Both the position numbers and the translations under genes were made by a program. Below the pieces are notes generated by a model. The model had not been told where the DNA came from. It worked only from the letters and a program-made list of their open reading frames with translations, and searched no databases. This document shows positions 17,424 through 27,273 of a stretch of 30,939 nucleotides of DNA, piece by piece (positions within the stretch are counted from its first letter, which is position 1; each line of letters opens with the position of its first letter). Source of the stretch: Chara braunii (lineage: Eukaryota > Streptophyta > Charophyceae > Charales > Characeae); NCBI GenBank assembly GCA_003427395.1, contig BFEA01000353.1, positions 780,526 to 811,464 on the forward strand, written 5' to 3'.

Positions 17424-18513
17424 GGAAGTGAGTTTTGTCTTGAGAGTCCTCTCATTGTGAGGTGTCGCGAGCGCTCAATTTCGGGTTGCGGTCACCATAC
17501 CAACCCGCTGGGACTAGTACACGCATGCTTTACCGCTTGTCCTTTGGTTTGCATGCTGCGCTGTAGAGGTCATGTCGGGCAGGCCAGCCCTATGAGGGAG
17601 AGACAAGTACCGGACCGTCTATAAAGAGACTCTGGCGGGGATACACAACTCGTGCTGTACCTGAGTATAAAAATAGTACGGCCGGGGCTGGCCAGTTCTG
17701 CATTGACGTTGACACAAGTGACCACTCAAGAAGGATACAGGGGGAGGGAAGATTCCAATAAACAGTTCGATTGTTTATTATTGTAAAATTCCATTCTGCA
17801 TGCACACCAGCAAATGATTTTATTTTTATTTTTTGATTAGTTAGTTGTGATGGACTTTGCAAACAACTGACAAACAGCTGCGGATAGGTAGTAAATATTC
17901 TTGGCTCCATTGCAATCTGTTTCATACTAGTCAAAAGTCGGATAAAATTGTTTGTAGGAATATGAGATTATCTTCTGTTACCACTTGACTACTTCTGACA
18001 AAGCTGGACTGAACATTTATTTTATTTTATTTTAATCGGTTGGATGTCACTTCAACCAGGAGTCACACTCAGATCCCCAGATTGTTTTCCTGATCCCTTC
18101 CCTCCCTCAGAATTGGCAATGGTTGAGGTTCAATGGTATGCTTTGGGAGACGACTAGATTTCAAAGTTTCCAGGGTGTTTTGGTAGGGGGTTGGGGATGG
18201 AGGGAGAAAGAGGAATTAGCAGGAAATGGCAGAATCTGGCGCCTAGATCAAGGTGAAGATATTCCTCCCTCTGTTCGGTTCGGTCACTCCGGGTAGACTG
18301 TGAGGAGCCCGGCCTCAATCTTCTTATTGGTAATATCAGCCTTGGGCACTGGGCCCGGTTTGAAAAAAAAATAAAAAAAAATAAAAATAAATAAAATGTT
18401 GCGGTAGGTCTCAGCGAGGACTTTAGTACAGATCGCAGAACACGTATAGCTCATGAGTGGAGATGACAGTGTGGTTGAGGGACTAGAGCAAGATGATAGG
18501 AGGCTTACCTGAA
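17424..18513. other. No recognised gene; A/T-rich tracts
   Basis: TTTATTTTATTTTA-like tracts occur at about 17817-17838 and 18018-18035. An interrupted A tract at 18361-18397 could be a retroposon tail. The stretch may be the leader of element D. No coding signature is seen. Confidence 0.45.
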
Positions 18514-20157
18514 GACTTGCACGCAGTCGGCCGATCACTTTCCTAGAGTTAGAACAAGGAGAGGAAAGGAGACTGCAGAGAGAAGCCAGAGAGAGGGCGG
18601 CATTGCAGAGGGCTAGAGAAGCAGCAGCCAACGCCGAAAGGGCACTAGCAACAGCATTAGAAGCAGACGCTAGAGCTGACGCCGAGGCAGCCATGGCTAC
18701 CGTCTCTACCATGTCACAAGCCTCATCTCAGGCCTCTTCATCAGGTATCAGTCAGGGTATGACCCAGACTTCCGTTAGTCAGTCTACTGGCTCGCAGGTC
18801 AGCCAGCAGCAACAACTGTCAGTAGAGGATTATGAAATCCAAGAAGCGGACGCTCTCCACAATGAGTTACAGCGCCAGTTGCATGATGTAAAGGAGAGAA
18901 GAGAAAGAGCTAGGATTAGAAAAGCTAGACTAGGGTCAAGGGCAGAGGAGCTAGGCACGTTAGAAGGTATAGATGAGACAACTCTCGATCATGTGGTTCA
19001 GTCCCTTCGGAACTCCTTGCTGAGTGTAGCCGAAGTACAAGTTGTCCAGCAAGAGATGTTGGCTGCACTGATAACTGGTCAGAACCAGATTCTGACCGGA
19101 TTGCGGGCGCCTCGACCTCCGGTCAGGCAACCACAGTTTGCTGTAGTTCCCCCTACGGTTGCAGCTCTAGTGATGATGCTGCCGCCGACAGGACAACCCT
19201 TTACCCCACAGTTTGGCATACCCCCATCAGGCGGAGTAGTAGTAGGTAGTAGTGGGCAGATTCCTGTACAACCTTCTTCATTTCCCCATTCAGTGGCTGC
19301 CGCAAGTGCAGCAGCCCTTGCAACAGGGTCCGCCGCAGCGACAACTACCGCAGCAGCAGCAACAGGTGTCGCCGCAGTGGCCTGTTCCACCAGTTTCTCA
19401 TCCAATGCAGCAGGCACAGGGTGCTGGACAGCCCATGCAGTGGATCCCCAAGACTCCCTTGTTGAGTCCTAAACCCTTCTCTGGTGACAAGAAGAAGGAC
19501 GAGGACCTGGATACCTGGGTGAGGACTGTGCCTACGTATGTAAGGTACAAGCTCACAAGGACAGAGGAGGAAATCATAGTCACTGCGTCCTTTCTAGAAG
19601 GATCTGCAGCTAGATGGTTAAACGGGTTAGTACAACAGTTGGGCTACGGTCATAACTTTGATGGTTGGGCACAAGCGAGATCGTTGGAGGACTTCGTACG
19701 GTTAGTCTATAGTAGGTGGCATGACCCCCAAGGGGCTCAGAAGGCCACCGACTCTCTAGCTAGTCTGGGATCAAAGAGTTACCGGACAGTACGGGAGGTG
19801 ATAGACATCGTACAGCAATTGATCGTTGTTCCTGGCGTGCGGTACGAACCGCAGGTACTCTTGACAACTTACTTGCAATGTCTGCCTATAAACGTCAAAA
19901 ATAAGTTGGTTGATGAGGCTTCTGTCGATGTACATGACTTTGCTTCATTCAACAAGAAAGCCTTAGATATAGAGGCTAGGCTTGGGAGTGCCCAGCAGGG
20001 ACCCGTAGATGGGAGAAAGAAGAAGCTTCCCCAAGATTGGAGGAAGAATGGCAATCTCATGTTCGTTGACCAAAAGGCAATCTCATGCTCGTTGACCATG
20101 ATGGTTAAGCGATTGAGATTGACGACTTCTCTGACCTTGGGGAAGAAACAAAGATAG
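18514..20157 (+). pseudogene. Gag of element D
   Basis: The N-terminal part (frame of 18603) is Arg/Glu/Ala-rich and coiled-coil-like (ERAALQRAREAAANAERAL), then Ser/Thr/Gln-rich. A frameshift at about 19250-19450 moves reading into a Pro/Gln-rich linker (19290-19440) and a capsid-like domain: PKPFSGDKKKDEDLDTWVR, ASFLEGSAARWLNGL, LEDFVRLVYSRW and LTTYLQCLPINVKNKL. Gag builds the particle. No initiating Met is obvious; a TGA lies just upstream of the frame. A 26-bp tandem duplication near the C-terminus shifts the frame again. The N-terminal charged region parallels that of element B gag. Confidence 0.8.
20050..20101 (+). repeat. 26-bp tandem duplication in gag D
   Basis: GGCAATCTCATG followed by T/CTCGTTGACCA occurs at 20050 and again at 20076. 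Because 26 is not a multiple of 3 it pushes the downstream gag into a new frame, where an acidic stretch (EIDDFSDLGEETKID) and a basic tail follow after a TAA at 20106-20108. Confidence 0.85.
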
Positions 20158-20317
20158 ATAAGAGTGTAGAGACTTCAAATGGTGTAGTCGCTCCTATCAG
20201 GGAAAAGGCTAGGGTGGCGGGGAAACAAAAGGTAGGCCGGCCCAAGGGTCAAAGTGACCATGGGTGAAGCTTGGTCTGGAGTACGAGGTGTGGCGTGACC
20301 GTGTTGCACGAGGCGTG

Positions 20318-20359
20318 TGCCTCAATTGTGGCCAGTATGGGCACACAATGAGGAACTGC
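20318..20359 (+). pseudogene. Zinc knuckle of gag D
   Basis: C-x2-C-x4-H-x4-C (CLNCGQYGHTMRNC) is the nucleocapsid RNA-binding knuckle. It is read in a third frame relative to the capsid and the tail before it, and its frame stops at about 20394. This confirms gag identity and further decay. Confidence 0.85.
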
Positions 20360-20603
20360 AAGAGTAAGCGAGTCACTAGATCACTAGAAAGGTAGCATCC
20401 TCTGTAATGGTTGCCGGATGTTTCAACTCTGGCGGTGCTTCTACAAGCAGTTTGCAGGGAAACACCTCGGGCCAGTAGGAGTGTAAGCCGCTCTTTTTCA
20501 TGTTGGAGTGGTAACCTTACCTTCTCCATTTCAGACGATGGCCAAAGCTATTGACCCCTTGATCACCCCGCAGGCAGATCTGAACAAATCGATGCTCTGT
20601 TCG

Positions 20604-21020
20604 ATGAACGTGTCTGAGTCCTTATAGGAGTTAGAGACCGAGTGGTTAGAGAAAGACCCTAGAGACTGCTGGGCGTTGTTGAACAAAGGTCCAAAGGGTG
20701 AACATTTCGTGGTAGAAGTCGATGTAGGTGGCCGAAAGGTTGGTGCCTTCGCAGACATAGGTTCTACGCGGAATTTCATCAGTCGTGCTTGTGTGGAAAG
20801 GCTGCGCTTATGGGACCAAGTGCAGCGACTTAGCAGATGTGTAGCATCTACCTTAGCCAACAAGCCCTCCATGGTCGTCAGAGACTATGCCAAGGACGTA
20901 ATCTGTACCTTCTCTTATGGAGGAGGGGAACTGAGACATAAGATCTCGTTCCAAGTTAGTGATGAGCTGCCATTCGACATGTTGCTAGGCATGTACTACC
21001 TCGAGGTTGCTAAGCCTTAG
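20604..21020 (+). pseudogene. Aspartic protease (element D)
   Basis: The frame holds GRKVGAFADIGSTRNFIS and ELPFDMLLGMYYLEVAKP, the two hallmark blocks of retropepsins. The active-site triplet reads D-I-G instead of D-[ST]-G, so activity is doubtful. A TAG lies at 20625-20627 upstream and another at 21018-21020, after which homologous sequence (FDWDRKVM) continues in the same frame into the RT. The frame otherwise has no indel, so protease and RT were probably one ORF. Confidence 0.85.
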
Positions 21021-21616
21021 TTCGACTGGGATAGGAAGGTGATGATCCACAAGTTGCCAGATGGAAGGACCGTTAGGCTGCAAAAGTTCAAGGTTAGCAG
21101 ACTAGTGGAGAACAATGGTTGCATGTGCGCTTCGTCTTTCTATAACTACTACAAGCAGAACCGCTAGGAAGGAATGTACCTAGTCTTTGTCTCTAAGAAA
21201 GAGGAGGTCGTAACATCAACCCCAAAAATAGAAGCAGTCGTTGCACAATATTCAGACCTCTTTGAGGAGCCTAGGGGTGTGGTAGAAAGGGAGATTGTCC
21301 ACACGATAGAAGTCGTCCCCGGTAGCAAAGTACCTAGAGGGCGTATTTATAGGATGTCTCCTGCGGAGTTAGATGAGCTCCGCTGCCAGCTCAAGGAGCT
21401 CACAGAGAAGGGCTGGATTTGGCCAAGTACGTCCCCCTACGGAGCGCCAGTTCTATTTGTCCCGAAGAAAGGGGGGACACTAAGGATGTGCATTGACTAC
21501 AGGGGCCTCAATGCCATCACCGTTAAGAACGCGAACCCCGTACCACGCATTGATGACCTCTTGGATAGAGTGCAAATGGCGATACTTCACTAAGATAGAG
21601 GTTGACGAAGCCGCCG
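21021..21616 (+). pseudogene. Truncated reverse transcriptase (element D)
   Basis: In the same frame as the protease, past a TAG at 21165-21167: [64 protein letters not shown] and [10 protein letters not shown]. After this the frame slips, and RYFTKI is followed directly by EVDEA, so the DLKSGYHQ segment between them is missing. Sequence then runs into an AG microsatellite and the rest of RT, RNase H and integrase are absent. The missing piece lies between two AGATAGA words in the homologous element B sequence, pointing to a direct-repeat-mediated deletion. Confidence 0.88.
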
Positions 21617-21636
21617 TGTGCACCTGCAAGAAGACC

Positions 21637-21643
<7 letters not shown>

Positions 21644-21705
<62 letters not shown>
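21644..21705 (+). repeat. AG microsatellite 1
   Basis: About 31 uninterrupted AG units directly at the broken end of element D RT. Apparent Ser-Leu or Arg-Glu repeat peptides here are translation of the repeat, not genes. Confidence 0.98.
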
Positions 21706-21707
<2 letters not shown>

Positions 21708-21927
21708 GAGCGATACAAGATTGGCTTACCACGTACCTGCGCTGAAGATATTGTCCCGAAGAGAGAGAGGGAGGAGTAACGTAATATTAGTTGTGCGGTC
21801 CAAGACGAAGTAGCGGCCATAGCTGTGGAGCTCAGGACACGGAGGAGAGAGGAAGGTGAATTAGAGAAGGTAGGGGAGATCGGAGAGGAAGAAGGAAGGA
21901 GGGACAACGAAGTGGAAGGCAGACAGN

Positions 21928-22006
<79 letters not shown>

Positions 22007-22190
22007 TGAGCGATACAAGTTCGGTTGTTACTTAGCTGTGAAGTGTGCCGTGCAGTCCCACGAAGTGAAGAGGCGGCCATAGCCGCGGAGCTCGACCTCA
22101 GAGTAACGAAGGAGGGTGAAAGAGAGGACAGAGGGGGAGACCGAGAAGGGTGAAGGAAGCCATAGCCGAGGAGGTGAAGGGAGAGACGAA
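21706..22190 (+). repeat. Degenerate tandem duplication around AG tracts
   Basis: After each AG tract comes GAGCGATACAAG (21708 and 22008), then GCGGCCATAGC and GGAGCTC (21813 and 22073), then GGA/GAA-rich sequence. The period is 260-300 bp depending on indels. The second unit begins with its own AG tract. CCATAGCCG recurs twice more at about 22162 and 22303. On the minus strand these read ATGGCYGC, but no consistent protein follows. Confidence 0.7.
21928..22006 (+). repeat. AG microsatellite 2
   Basis: About 39 GA units beginning after an N at 21927 that marks a base-call uncertainty. Repeat length is likely unreliable. Confidence 0.97.
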
Positions 22191-22191
22191 C

Positions 22192-22226
<35 letters not shown>

Positions 22227-22321
22227 GACAGCCAGGGTGAAGAGAAAGGAGGCGAGGAAGGAGAAAGGAAGGAGAAGGGTGGTGAGGAAGGAGAAGCTGG
22301 CAGCCATAGCCGACCGGAAGA

Positions 22322-22470
22322 GTTGACCGGGAGAGTTGACAAGGCGTTGACCGGGTGTGATCGGGAGTTGACCGGAGTTGACCGGGGGTTGATCGGGGGT
22401 TGATTGCAGCGTTGACCATGCGCTGACCGAGGTGTTGACCAAGCCTGTTGACCATGATTTTGACCAAGCT
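22322..22470 (+). repeat. TTGACC minisatellite (W-box-like cluster)
   Basis: About 12 degenerate units of 10-16 bp built on GTTGACCGGG. I count eight TTGACC plus TTGACA, TTGATC, TTGATT and CTGACC variants. TTGAC[CT] is the core bound by plant WRKY factors. It lies about 600 bp upstream of the element B gag start, so it could be a promoter-type array or simply a minisatellite. Confidence 0.75.
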
Positions 22471-23066
22471 GGAACTGATACAATCTCGCCAAGCCTTCAG
22501 CCTATCCCCTCGCCCTATGGATGTGCACACACCCTGTGGTACTTGCTGAGCCAAGTTTGTCTATCTCTTCTTTCTGCATTAAGTCTCCTCTGTCCAGGTG
22601 ATAGGAACTCTGTGGATGAAGGATAGGGCCTTGTTGACCAAACCCACACGGGTTGAGTAGGGCTAAAGACTGTGTCTGACGACTCGACTGTCCCGGAGGA
22701 CATGAACCCTCCCAAGGACCGGTATTGACCGGCGGGCTGCTCGGTGTGGTACGGTAGGCCCAAAATCCGAGCTGTGGGTTGCACAACAGGCCGTCTAAGT
22801 CTTGAGAGGACTTGCTGATCACGTCGTCCTGTCTGCGACGTTAAAGAATTCCTGAGGAGTTACGGGGGATCTCCTTAAATGCCTCCTGATCAGCAACAGG
22901 TCTTGTAGTGACAACCATAGAGTAGGTCTAGGCTAGAGACCCTAGTTGATAGGATCCTGTCCGGATTCTGTAAGTTCTTAGATCGAGTCAGTAGGTTTGT
23001 CAGTCAGGGGGAGTAGAGTCTAAGTGGTGAGGAGTGGAACCGTTGTCTGGTTGTGCACCTATCACC
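22471..23066 (+). other. Leader or promoter region upstream of element B
   Basis: No gene is seen. This is the sequence between the minisatellite and the gag ATG, so it would contain the 5' untranslated leader and perhaps LTR remnants. No convincing primer-binding site or LTR end was found, and no long match to the 3' flank after 28877 is visible. Confidence 0.4.
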
Positions 23067-24981
23067 ATGGTTGACACCCGTAGTGGGGCGAAGTTAAAAG
23101 CAATCGCAGAGGAGCAGGCGGCGAAGAAGAAGAAGATAGAAAAGAGATGATGAGACTGCAGGAGGAGTAGATGCTGAAGTTGCAGCAGGAGGAGGAAGAG
23201 AAGAGGAAGGCTGCTGAAGAGGAAGCGGCAGCAGAGGAAGAAGTAGAAGAAGAGCCCCTCGAAAGAAGACAGAGGGAAGAACGAGGGGAAAGCAGTGGCA
23301 CGAAAGGGGAGGACGCATGGATGGAGAAGAAGATAACTGAGTGGGTGGCTAATTTATCGTTGGGGGGAGATGAGGAGGCACAACTATATGTGCCGTAGGA
23401 GGAGAGAGAAGCGTTTGCCAGGGAGTTGGAGGCGATAGAGGATCCCCTGGAACGCCAGACAACAGAGGATGAGAAGAAGCTGGAGTGGAAGTTACGAATG
23501 TTGAGGGAGAAGAAGAGGAGGGAGGAAACAAACCAAGTGGCGAGAGAAGTGGAGAAAGTTCGGGCCTACAGACAAGAGGTGCAAGCACAAGCAGAGGTCC
23601 CCACGAAATTAGACAAGATTTTGGGGTACCTAGAGGTCTTGAGTGAGGCCTGGCTTGAGGAGCATCAAGCCAATAAGGGTCAAGATGTGACCCTTCATGC
23701 CATCTGATCCGGTTTCAAAGAGTTTGCGCGCGACGTGGTGACCCACGTCGGGTCCGAAGTCAAAAGACTAAAGGAAGGCGTAGATAAGTTTTGCGCAGGC
23801 GCCATCGAAAGCGCCAAAGTGGTGGCCACTGCAGAGGCCACAACGCGATCCCTCAAAGAGCCTGTAAAGCTAAAATTCCTTGATGTCAATAGCGGGAAGA
23901 AGGACGATAGCTTTGACAACGGGGAGGCCAGTGTCAACACCTATGTGTATCTGCAACATATCGCCCCCGAGGAGCAGGTCCTCGTCGCCTTCCATGCGTT
24001 GAAGGACGAAGCGGCTAGCTTCGCTAGGTCCCTCACGCGCGCTGCCAAGTGTGAGCATAACATGATTGCTTATTCTAGGCTCACCCCTCTCTCCATGTTC
24101 CTCAAACTCCTGCGTGAGAGGTTCGCGATCGTCACAAGAGGCGTCAGGGCCTCTGATAGACTCCAAATCATCCACTCGCGACAATTGAGGAGTGCGCGAG
24201 CACTCAAAGCTGTCATGGACGACTTGGTGGCCGTCCCGGACCATGGGGTCACTGAGACCCAATTGGTCCAGCTGTTCTATCGTGCCATGCCAGAGCCCTT
24301 GCGAGGGCACTCCTTTGACAAGACCCAACAGCCCAACATCACATATGACGCGCTGAGTAGGGAAGTGGTCGAGGCCAAGTTCATGCCAGTTTCCACTTTC
24401 TGGCACAAGGACTTAGATAAGGGAAAGAAGTGGAAAGGCCGTACCATCTTTGGCTAGGTTAGGGCCAAGGATCATTTGATCCTTACTTTAGATGAAGGTG
24501 GTACTAATGAGGTCCCCTACAGTCAGATCGAGTGGGGACTTGAGGAGGAGGACAGTAGCATAGGTCAGGGGAGGTCCTATGCAGCTGTCGCGGCTGGAGG
24601 GAGGCTGCAAAGTAGAGGAGGAGGCCAGGGCCAAAGGGGCCAGGCCACGGGAGGCCGAGGATCGGGCGCACAGGGGGTTGGCGGTCAAGGGAACCGTCAA
24701 GTGGGAGGTAGGGGTCAAGGTCCCCCGCCAAATTGTCAAGGTCCCAGTCGGTCCCCACAGCGACGAGGTGGTAGGTCACCTCAAAGGTCAGGAGGTTAGC
24801 ACCCAGGTTGGCCACAAGGCCGGCCCTGGGAAGATCTGGGTCTGGACCAAAAAGTGTGGCAACAGCGTATGGAGCAGGGGCAATGCATTTATTGTGGTGA
24901 CCCTGCCCATATTATAAAATATTGTCCTAAGTATAGACAGGCCCGATGGGCTGCCGAAGAGTCAAAAGGCAGTCGTCGGTA
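23067..24981 (+). pseudogene. Gag of element B
   Basis: The ATG at 23067, in CACCATGG context, opens MVDTRSGAKLKAIAEEQAAK, a typical start for plant Ty3/gypsy gag. A one-base slip at about 23145 moves to a frame that stays aligned to 24981 without further indels. It includes a Lys/Glu-rich coiled-coil-like region (23150-23700), a capsid (VKLKFLDVNSGKKDD near 23865, RERFAIVTRGVRASDRL, LFYRAMPEPLRGHS), a Gly/Arg/Gln-rich linker (24540-24800) and a CCHC knuckle. Stops: TAG 23168, TAG 23396, TGA 23705, TAG 24455, TAG 24797. Four of five are TAG, mostly at places where Gln would fit. Confidence 0.85.
24884..24925 (+). pseudogene. Zinc knuckle of gag B
   Basis: CIYCGDPAHIIKYC fits C-x2-C-x4-H-x4-C. 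It lies in the same frame as the capsid and about 50 nt before the end of the gag frame. This is the nucleic-acid-binding module of Gag. Confidence 0.9.
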
Positions 24982-25030
24982 GGGGTTGCAACTGCCCCTA
25001 CTATTAGGCCATGTGGGGAAGCGAGCGCGA

Positions 25031-25573
25031 GCGTACAGGGAACTCCGACACCACATGTGCCTTCGACAGAGGTTGCAGGCCCGTGCCTAGTTAGCTGTCC
25101 AGAGACTGCTTGTGTTAGTGTCTCTCTAGGCACTTCCCTCACAGGCGTGGCAGAAGAGTTGAAGGAGAGGATGCCAGCCTAGGCCAAAATGAAGAAAGAT
25201 AGTAAAGGGCAGCTAGTCTTAGTAGATGTAGAAGTTTTCAGAAGTTGAGTAGGGGCCCTTATAGATTCAGGGGCCACCCGCAGTTATATTAGCCGTAAAG
25301 CGCGTACAGGGAACTCCCACACCACATGTGCCTTCGGCAGAGGTTGCAGGCCTGTGCCTAGTTAGCTGTTTAGAGACTGCTTGTGTTAGCGTCTCTCTAG
25401 GAACTTCCCTCACAGACGTGACATACTAGTTGAAGGAGAGGATGCCAGCCTAGGCCAAAATGAAGAAAGATAGTAAAGGGCAACTAGTCTTAGTAGATGT
25501 AGAAGTTTTCAGAAGTAGAGTAGGGGCCCTTATAGATTCAGGGGCCACCCGCAGTTATATTAGTCGTAAAGCG
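25031..25573 (+). repeat. 271-bp tandem duplication over gag-protease junction
   Basis: Units start at 25031 and 25302 and are about 95% identical. Both contain the protease N-terminus with VDVEVFRS and DSGATRSYIS. The first copy has a TGA (25246-25248) where the second has AGA. The join occurs at a shared GCG. The period 271 is not divisible by 3, so only the second copy continues into the full protease. Confidence 0.9.
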
Positions 25574-25942
25574 CTGAAGAAGTTGAGGCTAGGATTGAAA
25601 GTCCAAAAGTTAGAAGACCCCATAGTTAGTGTCCTCGCAGACAACCGTACTATGCGTGTTGAGGACTACGTAGAGGGAGTCCAGGCGTATTTCCGCATAG
25701 AGAAAGATGGGAAGGTGAAGAAAGTTCTCCATTCCCTGACTCTCCTCGTACAAGATGACCTTCCTTTCGATATAGTCCTAGGTATGGACTGGGGAGAGGT
25801 AGCAGGGGCCACACTTCATTTGAGAGAGCATGAGTGTAGGATCCCTAGTCCGTCCGACGAGGTTAAGACAACCCGTCTGTTTCACGTGTCAGGAGTAGAT
25901 AACTCCCTGACGCATTGCTGTCTCAGTGTTCCCGCATTGTAG
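25460..25942 (+). pseudogene. Aspartic protease (element B)
   Basis: A complete retropepsin-like domain: VGALIDSGATRSYIS (D-S-G intact), then VSVLADNRTM, LPFDIVLGMDWGEVAG and TRLFHVSG. The chosen start, MKKDSKGQLVLVDVEV, lies within the second copy of the 271-bp duplication. The frame ends at TAG 25940-25942 while the RT continues in another frame, so there is a frameshift near 25915-25940. It may be a mutation or a relic of programmed frameshifting; no slippery heptamer is evident. Confidence 0.88.
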
Positions 25943-27273
25943 TGTATGTTAGACCTGTCACTGAGCCTAAGGAAGGGGATAGTTCCATGGATCCAACCAT
26001 TACCAACTTGCTGGAAGAGTTTAAAGATCTGACAGAGCCGCCGACAGGAGTAGTGCCGCGGCCAATCCAACACAGAATAGAGATAGAGCCTGGCAGGAAG
26101 ACTCCTAAGGGAGCAGTCTACAGGATGTCCCCTAGAGAGTTAGAGGAGCTGCGCAAGCAACTGGATGAGCTCCTAGAGAAAGGTTGGATTAGGCCCAGTT
26201 CAACTCCTTTTGGAGCACCAGTTTTGTTTGTCCCCAAGAAGGAAGGAGAGCTACGTATGTGTATAGACTATAGGGGTCTGAATGCGATTACAGTCAAGAA
26301 TGTTGAACCACTGCCCAGGATAGACGATCTCTTAGATCGGGTGCAGGGTTGCAAGTATTTTTCAAAGATAGATTTGAAGTTCGGTTATCATCAGATAGAG
26401 GTCCATCCTGATGACTAGGAGAAGACTGAGTTCCGGACTAGATATGGGCATTATGAGTTCATAGTGATGCCCTTTGGACTGACCAATGCGCCAACTACAT
26501 TTCAGCGATGTATGAATGATCTGTTTAGGCCTTGGTTAGATAGATTCGTCGTAGTCTACTTAGACGATATCTTAGTGTTCAGTAGAACCCTCCAAGAGCA
26601 CCAGGGTCATTTGAGGCAGGTCTTGGAGAAGCTGAGAGAGGCTAACTTCAAGATCAACGCAAAGAAGTGCGAGTGGGCCAAGACACAAGTCTTGTACTTG
26701 GGCCACATGTTAGACGGAGACGGCATTAAGCCTGAGGATAGTAAGATAGCGGCGAATAGAGATTGGCCGACGCCCCGCACATTGACTAAGTTGCGGTCGT
26801 TCCTAGGCCTAGCTAACTATTACAGGAAGTTCGTGAGGAACTTCTCGACTATCGCCGCTCCCCTTCGCAGGTTGCTCAAGAAAGAGGCAATCTGGCAGTG
26901 GGATAAAGACTGGACGTCTGCGCTAAAGAAGTTAAAGCGCGCGTTGATAGAGTACCCTGTCCTCAAAGTAGCAGATTCATCCTTGCCATTCGTCGTCACC
27001 ACGGACGCGAGCCAGTATGGGATAGGCGCCGTGTTACAGCAGGACGACCGCAATGGCTATAGACCCGTAAAGTTCATGTCAGCGAGGATGCCCTCAGAGA
27101 AGGTAGCTACCTCGACATACGAGAGGGAACTCTACGCTCTCAGGCAGGCTTTAGAGCACTGGAAGCATTGCCTGCTTGGGAGGCACTACAAGGTGTATTC
27201 AGACCACGAGACACTTAGGTGGCTGAAGACACAGGCCAAGATGACACCTAAGTTGACTAGGTGGGGCCGCTGA
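25915..27273 (+). pseudogene. Reverse transcriptase and RNase H (element B)
   Basis: RT motifs in order: [67 protein letters not shown] (Phe where the family has Ser), MPFGLTNAPTTFQ, intact YLDD near 26558-26569, LGHMLDGDGIKPE and SFLGLANYYRKFVRNFS. RNase H: TTDASQYGIGAVLQQ, STYERELYAL and YSDHETLRWL. TAG at 26416-26418 replaces Gln (element A has CAA). A one-G insertion in TGGGGCC at about 27264 ends the frame; the remaining EIDQYDFELK and VVADALSRR continue in the integrase frame. Most complete RT of the window. Confidence 0.95.

Noticed and set aside
21644-22006. Ser-Leu and Arg-Glu repeat proteins
   Set aside because: They are translations of AG/CT microsatellites in several frames, with no coding sequence beyond the tract.
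22098-22554. Minus-strand hydrophobic Phe/Leu/Ser-rich proteins
   Set aside because: They derive from purine-rich plus-strand sequence (GAA/GGA runs) and lack conserved motifs.
25915-25942. Programmed frameshift between protease and RT of element B
   Set aside because: No recognisable slippery site, and the copy has many random frameshifts, so a mutation is the simpler explanation.
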